In this document: in pieces, positions 16,729 to 25,574 of the stretch
Numbering within the stretch: the stretch's first letter is position 1
Layout: each line of letters begins with the position of its first letter
NCBI GenBank assembly: GCA_965226695.1
Contig: OZ245405.1
Span: 2,418,001-2,482,000, forward strand
Length of the DNA: 64,000 bases
Direction of reading: 5' to 3'
From: CATOSD01 sp965226695
GTDB lineage: Bacteria; Chloroflexota; Dehalococcoidia; Lucifugimonadales; CATOSD01
Position numbers and translations under genes: made by a program
Notes under the pieces: generated by a model
What the model was told of the DNA's origin: nothing
The model's database searches: none
The model's input: only the letters and a program-made list of their open reading frames with translations

Positions 16729-17868
16729 ATGCGCGTCGTATTCGAAGAGGCTGTCAATCTGCTGAAAAAGGGCGACCAAATCGTCGTCGCGACCGTGGTT
16801 CGCACCAAGGGCTCCACGCCGCAAAAGCCCGGCTCCAAGCTGCTCGTGCGCAAGGACGGCAGCGGTGTGGGCACGCTCGGCGGCGGCTGCGTCGAGGGCG
16901 ACATCTGGTTCGCGGCCAAGGAGCTGCTCAAGCGCGGCGGCGACACGGAGTACCGCGAGTACGAGCTGAACGAGGACCTAGCCGCCGAGGACGGCCTGGT
17001 CTGCGGCGGCACCATGTTCTTCCAGATCGATCCCGTCTACTCCCCTGAGCAGTACCTGTCTTACGCCCGCGAGATCGACGAAGCGTACCGGGGCGGCGCG
17101 TCGGTTGCGCTCGCGAGCGTGATACGCGCGGGCAGCAGCAGCGCGCCTGCCGGGGCCAAACTGATGATTCGCGACTCGGGCAAGACCGAGGGCACGCTCG
17201 GAAGCGCCGCGTTGGACGCGGACGCCGCGAGCCGCGCGCTCGGCCTGATGCCGCACGGGCGCAACGAGTACGTGTCGCACGAGAGCGGCGCGGAGTACTT
17301 CATCGAGGCCTACACCACGCCCCCGCAGCTCGTGGTGTGCGGCGGCGGCCACGTCTCCAAGGCTATCGCGCCCCTTGCCAAGACCGTAGGGTTCCGCGTT
17401 TTCATAACGGATGACCGCGAAGAGTTCGCCAACGTCGATCGCTTCCCCGAAGCCGATATCCTGATGCCCCTCAAGCCCGAAGAGGCGCTCCCCAAGCTCC
17501 CCATCAACGCAAACACGTTCATCGTCGTCGCCACGCGCGGCCACCGCTACGACAACGTGGCCCTGGAGGCTGCTGCAAGGACGCCGGCGAAGTACGTCGG
17601 ACTGATGGGCAGCAGGCGCAAGACGATCCTCATCTACGAGGACCTGCTCCGCAGCGGCGTGCCGCTGGATCGCGTGCGCGAGATACGCTCGCCCGTGGGC
17701 CTGGACGTCCGCGCCAGGACGCCGGAGGAGATAGCCGTGAGCATCATGGCCGAGGTTCTGATGTTCAGGCTGGGCGGCACCGGCCTGCCGATGAAGCTGG
17801 AGGACTGGCGTCTGGACCGCATCGCCCAGAAGGTTGAAGCGGACAAGTCGGCTGTCCCTGCCGACTAA
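16729..17868 (+). CDS. XdhC/CoxI family maturation protein
   Basis: XdhC-type proteins bind molybdenum cofactor and help its sulfuration and insertion into xanthine dehydrogenase or CO-dehydrogenase type enzymes. The 379-residue product has the N-terminal XdhC_CoxI domain (VVRTKGSTPQKPGSKLLV, LGGGCVEGDIW) and a C-terminal Rossmann domain (LVVCGGGHVSKAIAPLAKTVGF, FITDDREEFAN, VGLMGSRRK, SPVGLDVRARTPEEIAVSI). The mocA-like gene 129 bases downstream supports a molybdo-hydroxylase role, although no such enzyme is encoded in the window. Confidence 0.92.
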   Translation: MRVVFEEAVNLLKKGDQIVVATVVRTKGSTPQKPGSKLLVRKDGSGVGTLGGGCVEGDIWFAAKELLKRGGDTEYREYELNEDLAAEDGLVCGGTMFFQIDPVYSPEQYLSYAREIDEAYRGGASVALASVIRAGSSSAPAGAKLMIRDSGKTEGTLGSAALDADAASRALGLMPHGRNEYVSHESGAEYFIEAYTTPPQLVVCGGGHVSKAIAPLAKTVGFRVFITDDREEFANVDRFPEADILMPLKPEEALPKLPINANTFIVVATRGHRYDNVALEAAARTPAKYVGLMGSRRKTILIYEDLLRSGVPLDRVREIRSPVGLDVRARTPEEIAVSIMAEVLMFRLGGTGLPMKLEDWRLDRIAQKVEADKSAVPAD

Positions 17869-17898
17869 ATCCGACGGCGCGATTTGACTAGAGCACCC

Positions 17899-17923
17899 GT
17901 AGGGGCAGGTCTGAGACCTGCCC
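17899..17923. repeat. Family-A palindrome, stem variant GGGCAGGTCT
   Basis: GGGCAGGTCT-G-AGACCTGCCC (17903-17923) follows GTAG, as in the 7175 copy, but both arms carry matched changes. It lies between xdhC and mocA on the same transcript. Confidence 0.8.
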
Positions 17924-17997
17924 TTTCCCGTACATTCCAGAACCGCATCCCCATGTCTCCGCGTGGCTTCCCGCGCGACGCCGCTCTGCTCTGAACA

Positions 17998-18594
17998 ATG
18001 ACCCGCGTCTCAGCCATACTAACCGCAGCAGGGGAGTCGACTCGCATGGGTCGGCCCAAGCCGCTGCTGCCCTGGCGAGGCGCGACGCTGGTCGAGCACC
18101 AGGTGACCTGCCTGCTTGAGGGCGGCTGCGACGAGGTGGTCGTGGTGCTGGGACACGCCGCGGACGAGGTTGCCCCGCTCGTCCGAGGCGAGAGTGTCCG
18201 CGCCGTCGTCAATCCGGACTACCGGCAGGGCAAGACCACCTCTATCAAGACCGGACTCGCCCACGCAGACCCATCCGCCACCGCGATCGTGCTTCTTGCA
18301 GTGGACCAGCCGCGCACAGCCGCCATCGTTCGCGAGGTCGTGCGCGCGCACGTCACCGGCGGCGCACTGATAACCTCGCCGCGCTACGAGGGACATGGCG
18401 GCCATCCTCTCGTGTTCGCCGCCGGACTGCGCCCGGAGCTGGAGCGCATTTCCGAGGAGAGGCAGGGCATCCGAGAGGTGATCCAGGCACACCGCGGCGA
18501 CATGCAGGAAATGCCGCTGGACGACCCCATGATCAGGCTGGACCTCAACACCCCCGAGGCATATCAGGCCGCCTACGCCCAGTGGGGGAGATAG
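17998..18594 (+). CDS. mocA: Molybdenum cofactor cytidylyltransferase-like (MocA/NTP_transf_3)
   Basis: The 198-residue nucleotidyltransferase begins ILTAAGESTRMGRPKPLLPWRG, the NTP-binding LxAGxSxRMGxxK loop of MobA/MocA proteins. Later blocks include VNPDYRQGKTTSIKTGL, LLAVDQPR and GHGGHPLVF. MocA makes the cytosine dinucleotide form of molybdopterin used by xanthine-dehydrogenase-type enzymes, which fits the upstream xdhC. A related sugar or nucleotide transferase is possible. Its stop lies only 9 bases before the 3' end of the restriction gene on the other strand. Confidence 0.85.
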   Translation: MTRVSAILTAAGESTRMGRPKPLLPWRGATLVEHQVTCLLEGGCDEVVVVLGHAADEVAPLVRGESVRAVVNPDYRQGKTTSIKTGLAHADPSATAIVLLAVDQPRTAAIVREVVRAHVTGGALITSPRYEGHGGHPLVFAAGLRPELERISEERQGIREVIQAHRGDMQEMPLDDPMIRLDLNTPEAYQAAYAQWGR

Positions 18595-18603
18595 CGATGC
18601 ACG

Positions 18604-19347
18604 TTAGACTTGTGTCTTCCAAGCGTAATACTCTGAGAGGCTTCTATATGCTCGAGTTGCAGCCGTCGTTCCATAATTGCGCCAGTAGTCGAGGAAAACA
18701 CCTTCACCAGGCTGGGCGAATGGCCCATTTCCGGCAGCGCATTCTTCAATTGAGGAAGCTACGATTGATCCAACGTTTGTGGTGTTTCCGCTCCCAGCGC
18801 GCTCACCGGCAATTCGAAACTTCTCTTGAACAAACCACTCTACGTCCTTATAGGGTCCGCTCGCTCGTTCAAGCTGTCCGAGTGCAAATGCATCCTTCAT
18901 TTCTCTCTCGCTGCGCGTGTAGATGAAACCTATGATGTAATGTTTGAAGTAGTCGCCATAAGGAAAAACAATGTTCTTCGTGCCATTTCGCAGGACCGAA
19001 GTGTAGCTTCCCAAAGTGAAGCTGGCCCTCCATTGCCCTCCGGTGTTGAATCGGCGGTAGGTGGTCTTCACATCAACAGCAATTTTCCGCCTGTCTGATT
19101 CGTTGCGCATGAGAGTGAAGTCTGGGTAGTAGTTCTGGTGGGCCGGCTCGCGAACAACTAGACTGCTTTCGGATGCGACCGCGCACAATAGTGGACGAGC
19201 AAGCAATTCGAAAACTGTGGACAGTACCTTAGTGTCCGTACCTATTGGGTACACGTTGCCATCGGCGGAGAGTAGGCCAATTACATCGAAAGAAGGAGCT
19301 TCTGCAAGCATCTTTTCCTTGAACGCGGTAGGAAAGTTGAAGCTCAA
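18604..19347 (-). CDS. EcoRV-family type II restriction endonuclease
   Basis: The 247-residue protein is recognisably collinear with EcoRV. Visible are SADGNVYPIGTDTKVLST, Glu47, HQNYYPDFTL with Asp76, IAVDVKTTY with Asp92 and Lys94 (the PD-D-x-K active site), the SGNTTN recognition loop at 186-191, and FLDYWRNY near the end. Conservation of the R-loop predicts cleavage of GATATC. The start is TTG, overlapping the stop of the controller gene (TTGA). GC is lower than in the flanking genes, consistent with transfer. With the adjacent methylase it forms a complete system. Confidence 0.95.
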   Translation of the reverse strand: MSFNFPTAFKEKMLAEAPSFDVIGLLSADGNVYPIGTDTKVLSTVFELLARPLLCAVASESSLVVREPAHQNYYPDFTLMRNESDRRKIAVDVKTTYRRFNTGGQWRASFTLGSYTSVLRNGTKNIVFPYGDYFKHYIIGFIYTRSEREMKDAFALGQLERASGPYKDVEWFVQEKFRIAGERAGSGNTTNVGSIVASSIEECAAGNGPFAQPGEGVFLDYWRNYGTTAATRAYRSLSEYYAWKTQV

Positions 19348-19589
19348 TCGGACTCCTCAGCTACTTGTAAGAACAACTGGCTGATGTCTACTTCCAGTGC
19401 GCTAGCAACTTTTGACAGGCTCTCTACTGTTACGTTTACCTGTCCAGCCTCTAGCTTTTGCAGATGCCGCGGGGAAAGCCCTGACTTTTGCGCAAGGGCC
19501 TCTTGGGAAAGCCCACGACTTAAGCGAAGTCGCCGTATGCATCGCGCAATTCTATCGCGTACGAACTTTGACTGTTGACAATGACTCAT
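19344..19589 (-). CDS. XRE-type controller (C) protein of the R-M system
   Basis: An 81-residue helix-turn-helix protein: RDRIARCIRRLRLSRGLSQEALAQKSGLSPRHLQKLEAGQ, ending in VASALEVDISQLF. Size and position directly upstream of the endonuclease gene, with coupled translation, match C proteins that time restriction expression. I chose ATG 19587-19589 because the family starts here; the upstream extension runs through the methylase promoter. It is divergent from the methylase gene. Confidence 0.88.
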   Translation of the reverse strand: MSHCQQSKFVRDRIARCIRRLRLSRGLSQEALAQKSGLSPRHLQKLEAGQVNVTVESLSKVASALEVDISQLFLQVAEESD

Positions 19590-19633
19590 GGCGGGACTCC
19601 CCACGCGAATCAAGCTACAATGTCGTGGTGTGG

Positions 19634-19662
19634 TTGAACACGCCACATATGGCGTGTATAAT
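19634..19662 (+). promoter_or_regulatory. Methylase promoter with palindromic operator in its spacer
   Basis: TTGAAC (19634-19639), a 17-base spacer, and TATAAT (19657-19662) form a near-ideal sigma-70 promoter for the methylase gene at 19683. The spacer is almost filled by the inverted repeat ACACGCC-N6-GGCGTGT (19638-19657). A bound controller dimer would cover both promoter elements. Confidence 0.75.
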
Positions 19663-19682
19663 CGCGTAGACGTTACGCAGCC

Positions 19683-20615
19683 ATGAAACAGTTGAGACTT
19701 GATTTCGCCACCGGCGCCGCAACCGTAGCTTCGCCTCTGCCAAAGAGAGTGGCGCGTGTGCGTGTGCCCCCGATCAAATGCCAAGGCATAAAGACTAAGC
19801 TTGTACCCTTCATCCTGGAGTCCATCCAGTGGGATGGCGAAGGGCGCTGGATTGAACCGTTTGTAGGTTCATGTGTGGTTGCACTGAACGCATCCCCCAA
19901 AGCTGCTTACCTTACGGACGCCAATGTTCACGTAATTAGGTTTTACCGCGACATCGCAGCCGGGGCTCTTACGGCTGAAAGTGTGAAGCACTACCTAAGG
20001 AAAGAGGGCACGCTGTTGGCCAGACGCGGTAGCGCACACTACTACGACCTGCGAGACCGTTTCAACTCCAGTCCCAACTCCCTAGACTTTCTCTTCCTCA
20101 ATCGGTCGTGCTTTAATGGCCTCATCAGGTTCAACCGCAAAGGGCAGTTCAACGTCCCCTTTTGCAAGAAGCCGGAGCGTTTCAGACAGGCTTATGTGAC
20201 AAAGATCGCTAACCAAGTGCGCTACCTACAGTCCGTTATGCAAGGGCGCGATTGGCGATTTGAGACGGTCGATTGGCGGGACACGCTGGCCCAGGTTACG
20301 GAGAACGACTTCGTGTACGCAGACCCGCCATACGCGGGAAGACACACAGACTACTACAACACCTGGAACGAGGAGGAAGATGCGGAGTTACTCGCAAAGC
20401 TACGGCAGCTTCCCTGTGGATTCGCGCTCTCCACATGGAAAGAGAACAAATACCGCCGGAATCCGCGCCTTCCCTTGGACCTGCCAGACGTGGTGATTCG
20501 CTCAACTGAACACTTCTACCACGTTGGCCCAACCGAGCGGTTGAGGAACCCAATGACTGAGGCGCTGATTCTCAAGAGGGGGTTCGCTTTGGAGGAAGCT
20601 CTGTTACCGGAGTGA
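19683..20615 (+). CDS. EcoRV-type N6-adenine DNA methyltransferase (Dam family)
   Basis: The 310-residue methylase protects the sites cut by the adjacent endonuclease. It has a Dam-type SAM pocket (KTKLVPFIL, PFVGSCVVALN), the LNRSCFNGLIRFN block, and the catalytic motif DPPYAGRHTDYYNTW. The C-terminal EHFYHVGPTERLRNPMTEALI block matches the M.EcoRV pattern. The long basic N-terminus (about 35 residues) may be partly untranslated. It ends 5 bases before the convergent ABC-F gene. Confidence 0.95.
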   Translation: MKQLRLDFATGAATVASPLPKRVARVRVPPIKCQGIKTKLVPFILESIQWDGEGRWIEPFVGSCVVALNASPKAAYLTDANVHVIRFYRDIAAGALTAESVKHYLRKEGTLLARRGSAHYYDLRDRFNSSPNSLDFLFLNRSCFNGLIRFNRKGQFNVPFCKKPERFRQAYVTKIANQVRYLQSVMQGRDWRFETVDWRDTLAQVTENDFVYADPPYAGRHTDYYNTWNEEEDAELLAKLRQLPCGFALSTWKENKYRRNPRLPLDLPDVVIRSTEHFYHVGPTERLRNPMTEALILKRGFALEEALLPE

Positions 20616-20620
20616 AACCC

Positions 20621-22495
20621 CTACCCCCGCCAGTCGTTCCAGGCCTGCTCCAGGCGCATCTGAGTCTCGGCGTACTGCTCCCCAAGCCCCGCGACGTCCT
20701 CCACGCGCTGCTGGGACGATGCCACCGCCAGCTCCGACTCCAGCTTTGCGAGGCTGGCCTCGAGGTCGCCTATCACCTTCTCGTGATCGATGCGCTGCGG
20801 CTGCGGCTCAGGTGTAGGCGTCCCGACCCGGTTCCGGCGCCTGCGCTGGGTCCTCGAATTCCTGGGCTTGTCCTGGTGCCGGCGCGGCGACTGCAGGTTG
20901 TCCTGCGCCCACTCGGCGAACGTGCCTTCGAACTGCGTGACCGTCCCGTCCTCCACGATCCAGATCCGCTCCGCAAGCGTGGAGATGAGCTGCCTGTCGT
21001 GTGAGATGAACAGCGCCGCCCCCTCGTAGGACAGCAGCGCCGCCTCCAGCGCCTCGCGGCTGGGGATGTCCAGGTGCGTGGTCGGCTCGTCCAGCGCCAG
21101 CACGTTGGGCGCGGTGAGGAACAACCGCGCCAGCGACAGCCTGCTGCGCTCGCCGCCGCTCAGAGTCGACACCTGCTGAAACACGTCATCGCCCCGGAAC
21201 AGGAAACGCGCCAGGTAGTCGCGCGCATCCGCCACCTGGATGTTCTTCGCGTCCAATAGCGCGTCGATCACGCTGGAGTTCGCCGGCAGGTGGTCGGTGC
21301 CCTGGCGGTAGTAGCCCGCCTTGACGTTGTGTCCCAGCCGCGCGGCTCCGGCGAGCGGCGGATGCAGTCCCAGCAGCGTGCGCAGAAGCGTCGTCTTGCC
21401 CGCGCCGTTGCTGCCGATGACGGCCGTGCGTGAGCCGCGTTCCAGCTTCAGGTCGGGCACGTTCAACAGCCTTACTGCTTGACCTTCACCGGCGAAACCC
21501 ACCTCCAGCGACTCGGTAGAGAGCACCACTTGGCCGGTGCGGCTGGCGGGGTCCGTCGACACGCTGACGGTGCGTGAACTTTCGGGCGGACGCACGCGCT
21601 CCAGCCTTGCCAGACGGCGTTCGCGGCCCTTCGCCTCCCGCGCGCGCTGGCCCGCCTTGTAACGCTGGATGAAGTACTCCTCTTTGGCTATGAACTCCTG
21701 CTGCCGCTCGTACTCCTTGCGTTGCCGCTCCACGCGCTCGGCCTTCAACGCGCGGTAGCCCGCGAAGTTGGCGGGGTACGACTGCAGCCGGCCGTGCTCC
21801 ATCTCCCAGATGCGGCCGACCGTCCTGTCGAGGAAGTACCGGTCGTGAGAGACGACGACGAAGGAGTGGCCGAAGCGCTCGAGAAAGCCCTCCAGCCAGG
21901 CTAGGCCGCGGAAGTCGAGGTAGTTGGTGGGCTCGTCCAGCACGAGCAGATCGGGGTCCGCCAGCAGCGCCCGGGCGAGCGCCGCGCGCGTCCTCTGGCC
22001 TCCGCTGGCCGCGCTCGACGGCGTCCTCAACGCCTCTCCGGGCAGCCCGACGCCCGCTACTACGCGCTCCATGCGGTTCTGGTAGTCGTAGCCGCCGAGC
22101 GCCTCGAAGTCGTGCAGCAAGGACGAGTAGCGCCGCTCGGCCCCTCGCCTTTCGTGCGGGTTCGCCCGCTGTATGTCGAGGGCGCTGTCCTCCAGCTGGG
22201 CCTCGATGCGGCGCACCTCGCGGAACGCCTCCAACACCTCGTCCTCGAGCGTTTCCCCACCCGGCACGGCGGGGAGCTGGGGCACGTAGCCGAGCCGCAG
22301 GTTGGTGGCGCGAGCGACGATCCCTCCGTTCGGCTCCATCTCCCCGACCAGCATGCGCAGCAGCGTCGTCTTGCCGCCGCCGTTAGGGCCTACTATGCCT
22401 ATGCGCGCTCCGCCGTCTACCTCTACGTCGACGCCGGAGAACACCTCGACGTTCCCGTAGAGCGCTCTGAGATTCGAGCCTGTGAGCAAACGCAT
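20621..22495 (-). CDS. ABC-F family ATPase
   Basis: A 624-residue soluble protein with two ABC domains and no membrane segments, as in ABC-F translation factors. The first domain has GPNGGGKTT, signature ASGGQRTRAALA and Walker B LLVLDEPTNYLD. A charged linker (about 245-300, rich in Arg, Lys and Glu) precedes the second domain with GSNGAGKTT, LSGGERSRLSLA and ALDEPTTHLD. The last 100 residues are basic, then coiled-coil, like the Uup C-terminal domain. It probably acts on stalled ribosomes or in antibiotic resistance; which one is not clear. Confidence 0.93.
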   Translation of the reverse strand: MRLLTGSNLRALYGNVEVFSGVDVEVDGGARIGIVGPNGGGKTTLLRMLVGEMEPNGGIVARATNLRLGYVPQLPAVPGGETLEDEVLEAFREVRRIEAQLEDSALDIQRANPHERRGAERRYSSLLHDFEALGGYDYQNRMERVVAGVGLPGEALRTPSSAASGGQRTRAALARALLADPDLLVLDEPTNYLDFRGLAWLEGFLERFGHSFVVVSHDRYFLDRTVGRIWEMEHGRLQSYPANFAGYRALKAERVERQRKEYERQQEFIAKEEYFIQRYKAGQRAREAKGRERRLARLERVRPPESSRTVSVSTDPASRTGQVVLSTESLEVGFAGEGQAVRLLNVPDLKLERGSRTAVIGSNGAGKTTLLRTLLGLHPPLAGAARLGHNVKAGYYRQGTDHLPANSSVIDALLDAKNIQVADARDYLARFLFRGDDVFQQVSTLSGGERSRLSLARLFLTAPNVLALDEPTTHLDIPSREALEAALLSYEGAALFISHDRQLISTLAERIWIVEDGTVTQFEGTFAEWAQDNLQSPRRHQDKPRNSRTQRRRRNRVGTPTPEPQPQRIDHEKVIGDLEASLAKLESELAVASSQQRVEDVAGLGEQYAETQMRLEQAWNDWRG

Positions 22496-22520
22496 GGGCT
22501 ATCGTGGGCAGGGCAGTGGA

Positions 22521-24458
22521 CTACGCCCCGTTCCCGATTCGCTCATCGAACCACGCCAGCATACGGCCCAGGTACTCCTCGCGCATCTTTGGATGGCCGC
22601 TGCGGGGCAGGGAATGGGATGATCCGGGGAAGCGCACCAGCTCCACTTCCTTGCCCAGCCGTTTCAGCGAAACGAAGTACTGCTCGCTCTGCTCGATTGG
22701 GCAACGCAGATCGCTCTCGCCGTGGAGCAGCAGCACCGGCGTCTCGACGTTGGGCGCGTAGGTGAGCGGGGAGTGTTCGAGGAACAGGTCCAGCGCGTCC
22801 TTGCGGAGGCCGCCCCACTGCATCTCGCCGAAGCGTATGCCGATGTCGGAGGTGCCATACATGCTGGACAGGTTTATGCACGGTGCTCCTACCACCGCCG
22901 CGCCGAAGCGGGTGGTGTGGCCAACTATCCAGCTACTCATGAAGCCTCCGTAGCTGTAGCCGTGAACGCCCATGCGCGTCTCGTCCACGTAGGGCCGCGC
23001 GGCGAGCTCGTCGACGGCCGCCATGATGTCCAGGTAGTCCTCGCCGCCCCAGTCCCGCAGCACCGCCTTCAGGAAGTCGGGGCCGTATGACGACGAGCCC
23101 CTGGGGTTGACACACAGCACCAAGTAGCCGGCGGACGCCAGCGCCTGCTGGCGTGGGTCGAAGGCGTCGTAGAACGCGCCGTGCGGGCCGCCGTGTATGT
23201 CGACCACCAGCGGGTAGCTGCCTGCGGGGTCGAAGTCCGGGGGGAACCACACCCGCGACTCGATCTCCATGCCGCCGCGCTCGATGGAAAACTTCTCCAG
23301 CGTCCCCACAGGGTGCTCACGGAAGAAGCCCTTGTTGCAGTTGGTTAGCTGCCGCTGTGAGCCGTCGGCGAGGTCCACCAGGTACAGGTCGCCCGCGCTG
23401 TCCGGCGGCACGGAATGTACCACCGCGCGGCGCCCGGCGGCGTCGAACGCGACGGCGCCGTGTTGGGCGCCGCCCTCGCCGATCCTGCGCAGCCCGCCAC
23501 CGTCCAGCTCCAGCTCGTACAGGTACGACTCGCCTCTTGTGGACGCGATGAACAGCAGCCGGCCGTCGTCCGTCCAGCGCATCTGCGTGCCCGTCGTCAC
23601 CGTCAGCGCGTCCTCGGTGAGACGCCTGGGCGCGGTGCCCGGCTCTAGGACGAATATCGCGCTCTCGCGTCCGTCGGAAATCTCCTCGTCCGGCGAACCC
23701 ACCACCGAGAGCCGTCCGCCGTCAGGTGACCAGGTGGCGTTGTGGGAGTAGGGCAGTCCCTCGGACAGCAGTTCGGGAGTGCCCCCGCCCACGTGTACCA
23801 CGTAGGTCTCAGTGAATCCCGAAATGTCGCGGTCCGAGCGCCGGTCGGAGACGAAGGCGATGCGCTCGCCGTCCGGCGACCAGGCGGGCGCGCCGTCCTC
23901 GCCATCGCCCGAGGTGAGCTGGCGCGTGGGGCCGCCGTATGCGTCGACAATGAAAAGCTGCCGGAAGGCATCGCCGCGCCAGCCGACGCCATCGAACCGG
24001 TAGCGTATGCGCCTCGCGATGCGCACGCGGGGCTCGTCGGCGTCCGCGTCCGCGGGCAGAGCGTCGGGGTCCACGTCCGCGACGAACACCAGGTTGTCCG
24101 AGCCGGCAGACCATGCGAACTCCTCGACCGACTTTGGCGAGTCGGTGAGCTTGCGAGCCTCGCCACCTGCGGTCGCGATCGTCCACAACTGCGTCGTGCC
24201 CTTGTCGTCGGGCCGCAGGAAGGCCACCCGCTTGCCGTCGGGCGAAAAAGCGGGCGCGCTGTCCTTGGGCCCGCTCGTGAACTGCGACGGCACGCCGTCC
24301 GGAAGCGTAGTCCGCATGATGCGCGACCTGCTCGACCCGCCGGGCCCCTGCATGTCCGAACGCACGAACACAAGCTGCGAGCCGTCGGGCGAGATGGATG
24401 GCTGCGAGACGGACACCATCTCGTACACCAGGTCCTTGGGTGTCATGGGCGATGGCAT
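22521..24458 (-). CDS. S9 family prolyl oligopeptidase-like peptidase
   Basis: The 645-residue serine peptidase has an N-terminal beta-propeller made of TolB/PD40-like repeats (ISPDGSQLVFV, FSPDGKRVAFL, WSPDGERIAFVSD). The C-terminal alpha/beta hydrolase domain has nucleophile GYSYGG, Asp in LLHGESDLRCPIEQ and His in FPGSSHSL. This is the acylaminoacyl-peptidase (S9C) arrangement. No signal peptide is visible, so it probably recycles peptides in the cytoplasm. It follows a dispersed repeat at its 5' side. Confidence 0.93.
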   Translation of the reverse strand: MPSPMTPKDLVYEMVSVSQPSISPDGSQLVFVRSDMQGPGGSSRSRIMRTTLPDGVPSQFTSGPKDSAPAFSPDGKRVAFLRPDDKGTTQLWTIATAGGEARKLTDSPKSVEEFAWSAGSDNLVFVADVDPDALPADADADEPRVRIARRIRYRFDGVGWRGDAFRQLFIVDAYGGPTRQLTSGDGEDGAPAWSPDGERIAFVSDRRSDRDISGFTETYVVHVGGGTPELLSEGLPYSHNATWSPDGGRLSVVGSPDEEISDGRESAIFVLEPGTAPRRLTEDALTVTTGTQMRWTDDGRLLFIASTRGESYLYELELDGGGLRRIGEGGAQHGAVAFDAAGRRAVVHSVPPDSAGDLYLVDLADGSQRQLTNCNKGFFREHPVGTLEKFSIERGGMEIESRVWFPPDFDPAGSYPLVVDIHGGPHGAFYDAFDPRQQALASAGYLVLCVNPRGSSSYGPDFLKAVLRDWGGEDYLDIMAAVDELAARPYVDETRMGVHGYSYGGFMSSWIVGHTTRFGAAVVGAPCINLSSMYGTSDIGIRFGEMQWGGLRKDALDLFLEHSPLTYAPNVETPVLLLHGESDLRCPIEQSEQYFVSLKRLGKEVELVRFPGSSHSLPRSGHPKMREEYLGRMLAWFDERIGNGA

Positions 24459-24481
24459 GGTGGTTCTCCTTTCCTTAAGCC

Positions 24482-24512
24482 GTCATTCCGGCCCACGAGC
24501 CGGAATCCAGGG
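24482..24512. repeat. Dispersed family-C inverted repeat (ATTCCGGC type)
   Basis: ATTCCGGC-N6-GCCGGAAT (24485-24506) followed by CCAGGG. A near-identical unit is at 25505, and looser relatives are at 47512 and 48210. It lies upstream of the S9 peptidase gene. Confidence 0.8.
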
Positions 24513-24646
24513 GTGGGGACTCAATGCTGAATTGGCCCGTTTGGGGAGGGCAAGTGTGGTTTACGCTTAGGCTATTCGAAGCTCTCCGAATGCGGGAGTC
24601 CTCAAAAGCGGCTAACCATTCGATAGCCCAGGGGGCGTCGTGGCGA

Positions 24647-25426
24647 TCAGTCGCTGCCGCGAAGGTACACGCCGTTGGGGTCTACCTCTTCGCGCAGCAA
24701 TCGAAGGTCTTCCGGCGTGGGCGGATCGACGCCGATCACCTCCGGCGCGGGTGTTAGCTCAAACCCGGTGTTTTCCTGAACTTGCTCCAGTGTCACGCCG
24801 GGCATCAGCTTTTCGACACGCAGCCGACCGACCGACTTGTCGATTGCGAGCACGGCAAGGTCGGTGAAGACGAATATGTCGGGGTAGGCCGAGGGCAAAC
24901 CCGCCTTGGCCCGCCCGTCAGGGCCGTCGATGTATCCCGGGCTCGTGATGTAGTCACAGTGCGCAGGGAAACGCCGCTTCTCGTGGCGCGTGATGATAAG
25001 AATCTTCCGGGCGTGCGACGCCAGGTCGTTAGCGCCGCCGCTGCCGGGAAAGCGCACCTTGGGCTTGTCGTAGTCGCCGATCACGGTCGAGTTGACGTTC
25101 GCGTACTGGTCGATCTGGGCGCCGCCGAGGAAGGCGACGTCGGCCATGCCCCGCTGCAGCACCCCGCCCAACGACTCCACCAGCGAGCCGATCCGGGCCG
25201 CTCGGTACATCACCCTGGCGTCCGACACCGAAATGGGCGTGGGGATCACCTGCGGCGAGATGGGCCCGGTCTCCACGACGTAGCACATATGGGGCGCGCC
25301 GCTCTTCTGCGCGAACAGGCTAGCGGCGAACGGCAAACCCGTGCCCACCAGCACGATGTCGCCGTCGTCGATGTAGCGCGCCGCCTCGACCACCATCAGC
25401 TCGTCGAGGGCGTAGTCTATTGTCAT
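24647..25426 (-). CDS. CoA-transferase family I, beta subunit (glutaconate type)
   Basis: The 259-residue subunit moves CoA between carboxylic acids. VETGPISPQ contains Glu52 at the position of the catalytic glutamate in the S/ENG-like motif. Further blocks are FLGGAQIDQYANVNST, VRFPGSGGAND and the late VLAIDKSVGRLRVEKLMPGVTLEQVQENTGF, typical of glutaconate CoA-transferase GctB and related IpdB proteins. The partner alpha gene is 148 bases upstream, separated by a dispersed repeat. The substrate may be a dicarboxylate or steroid-like acid; not determined. Confidence 0.9.
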   Translation of the reverse strand: MTIDYALDELMVVEAARYIDDGDIVLVGTGLPFAASLFAQKSGAPHMCYVVETGPISPQVIPTPISVSDARVMYRAARIGSLVESLGGVLQRGMADVAFLGGAQIDQYANVNSTVIGDYDKPKVRFPGSGGANDLASHARKILIITRHEKRRFPAHCDYITSPGYIDGPDGRAKAGLPSAYPDIFVFTDLAVLAIDKSVGRLRVEKLMPGVTLEQVQENTGFELTPAPEVIGVDPPTPEDLRLLREEVDPNGVYLRGSD

Positions 25427-25504
25427 CTTCGCCGCATCCTCCAGTCATTCGGTACTACCTCACTGAACCGTCACGCCACTGGTTCGTCACGCCCTCTTTT
25501 GGTA

Positions 25505-25536
25505 CATCATTCCGGCCCGCGAGCCGGAATCCAGGG
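25505..25536. repeat. Dispersed family-C inverted repeat between CoA-transferase genes
   Basis: The unit TCATTCCGGCCCGCGAGCCGGAATCC differs from the 24482 copy by one base in the loop. It is inserted in the 148-base gap between the two subunit genes, which in most genomes are adjacent. Confidence 0.8.
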
Positions 25537-25574
25537 GGCCGGGCCATGGCTCGCCCTTCTCGCCGCGCCTGCCC

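Noticed and set aside
19344..19784. Full 146-residue frame for the controller gene
   Set aside because: The first 65 codons run over the methylase promoter and lack conservation; the ATG at 19587-19589 gives a normal C-protein length.
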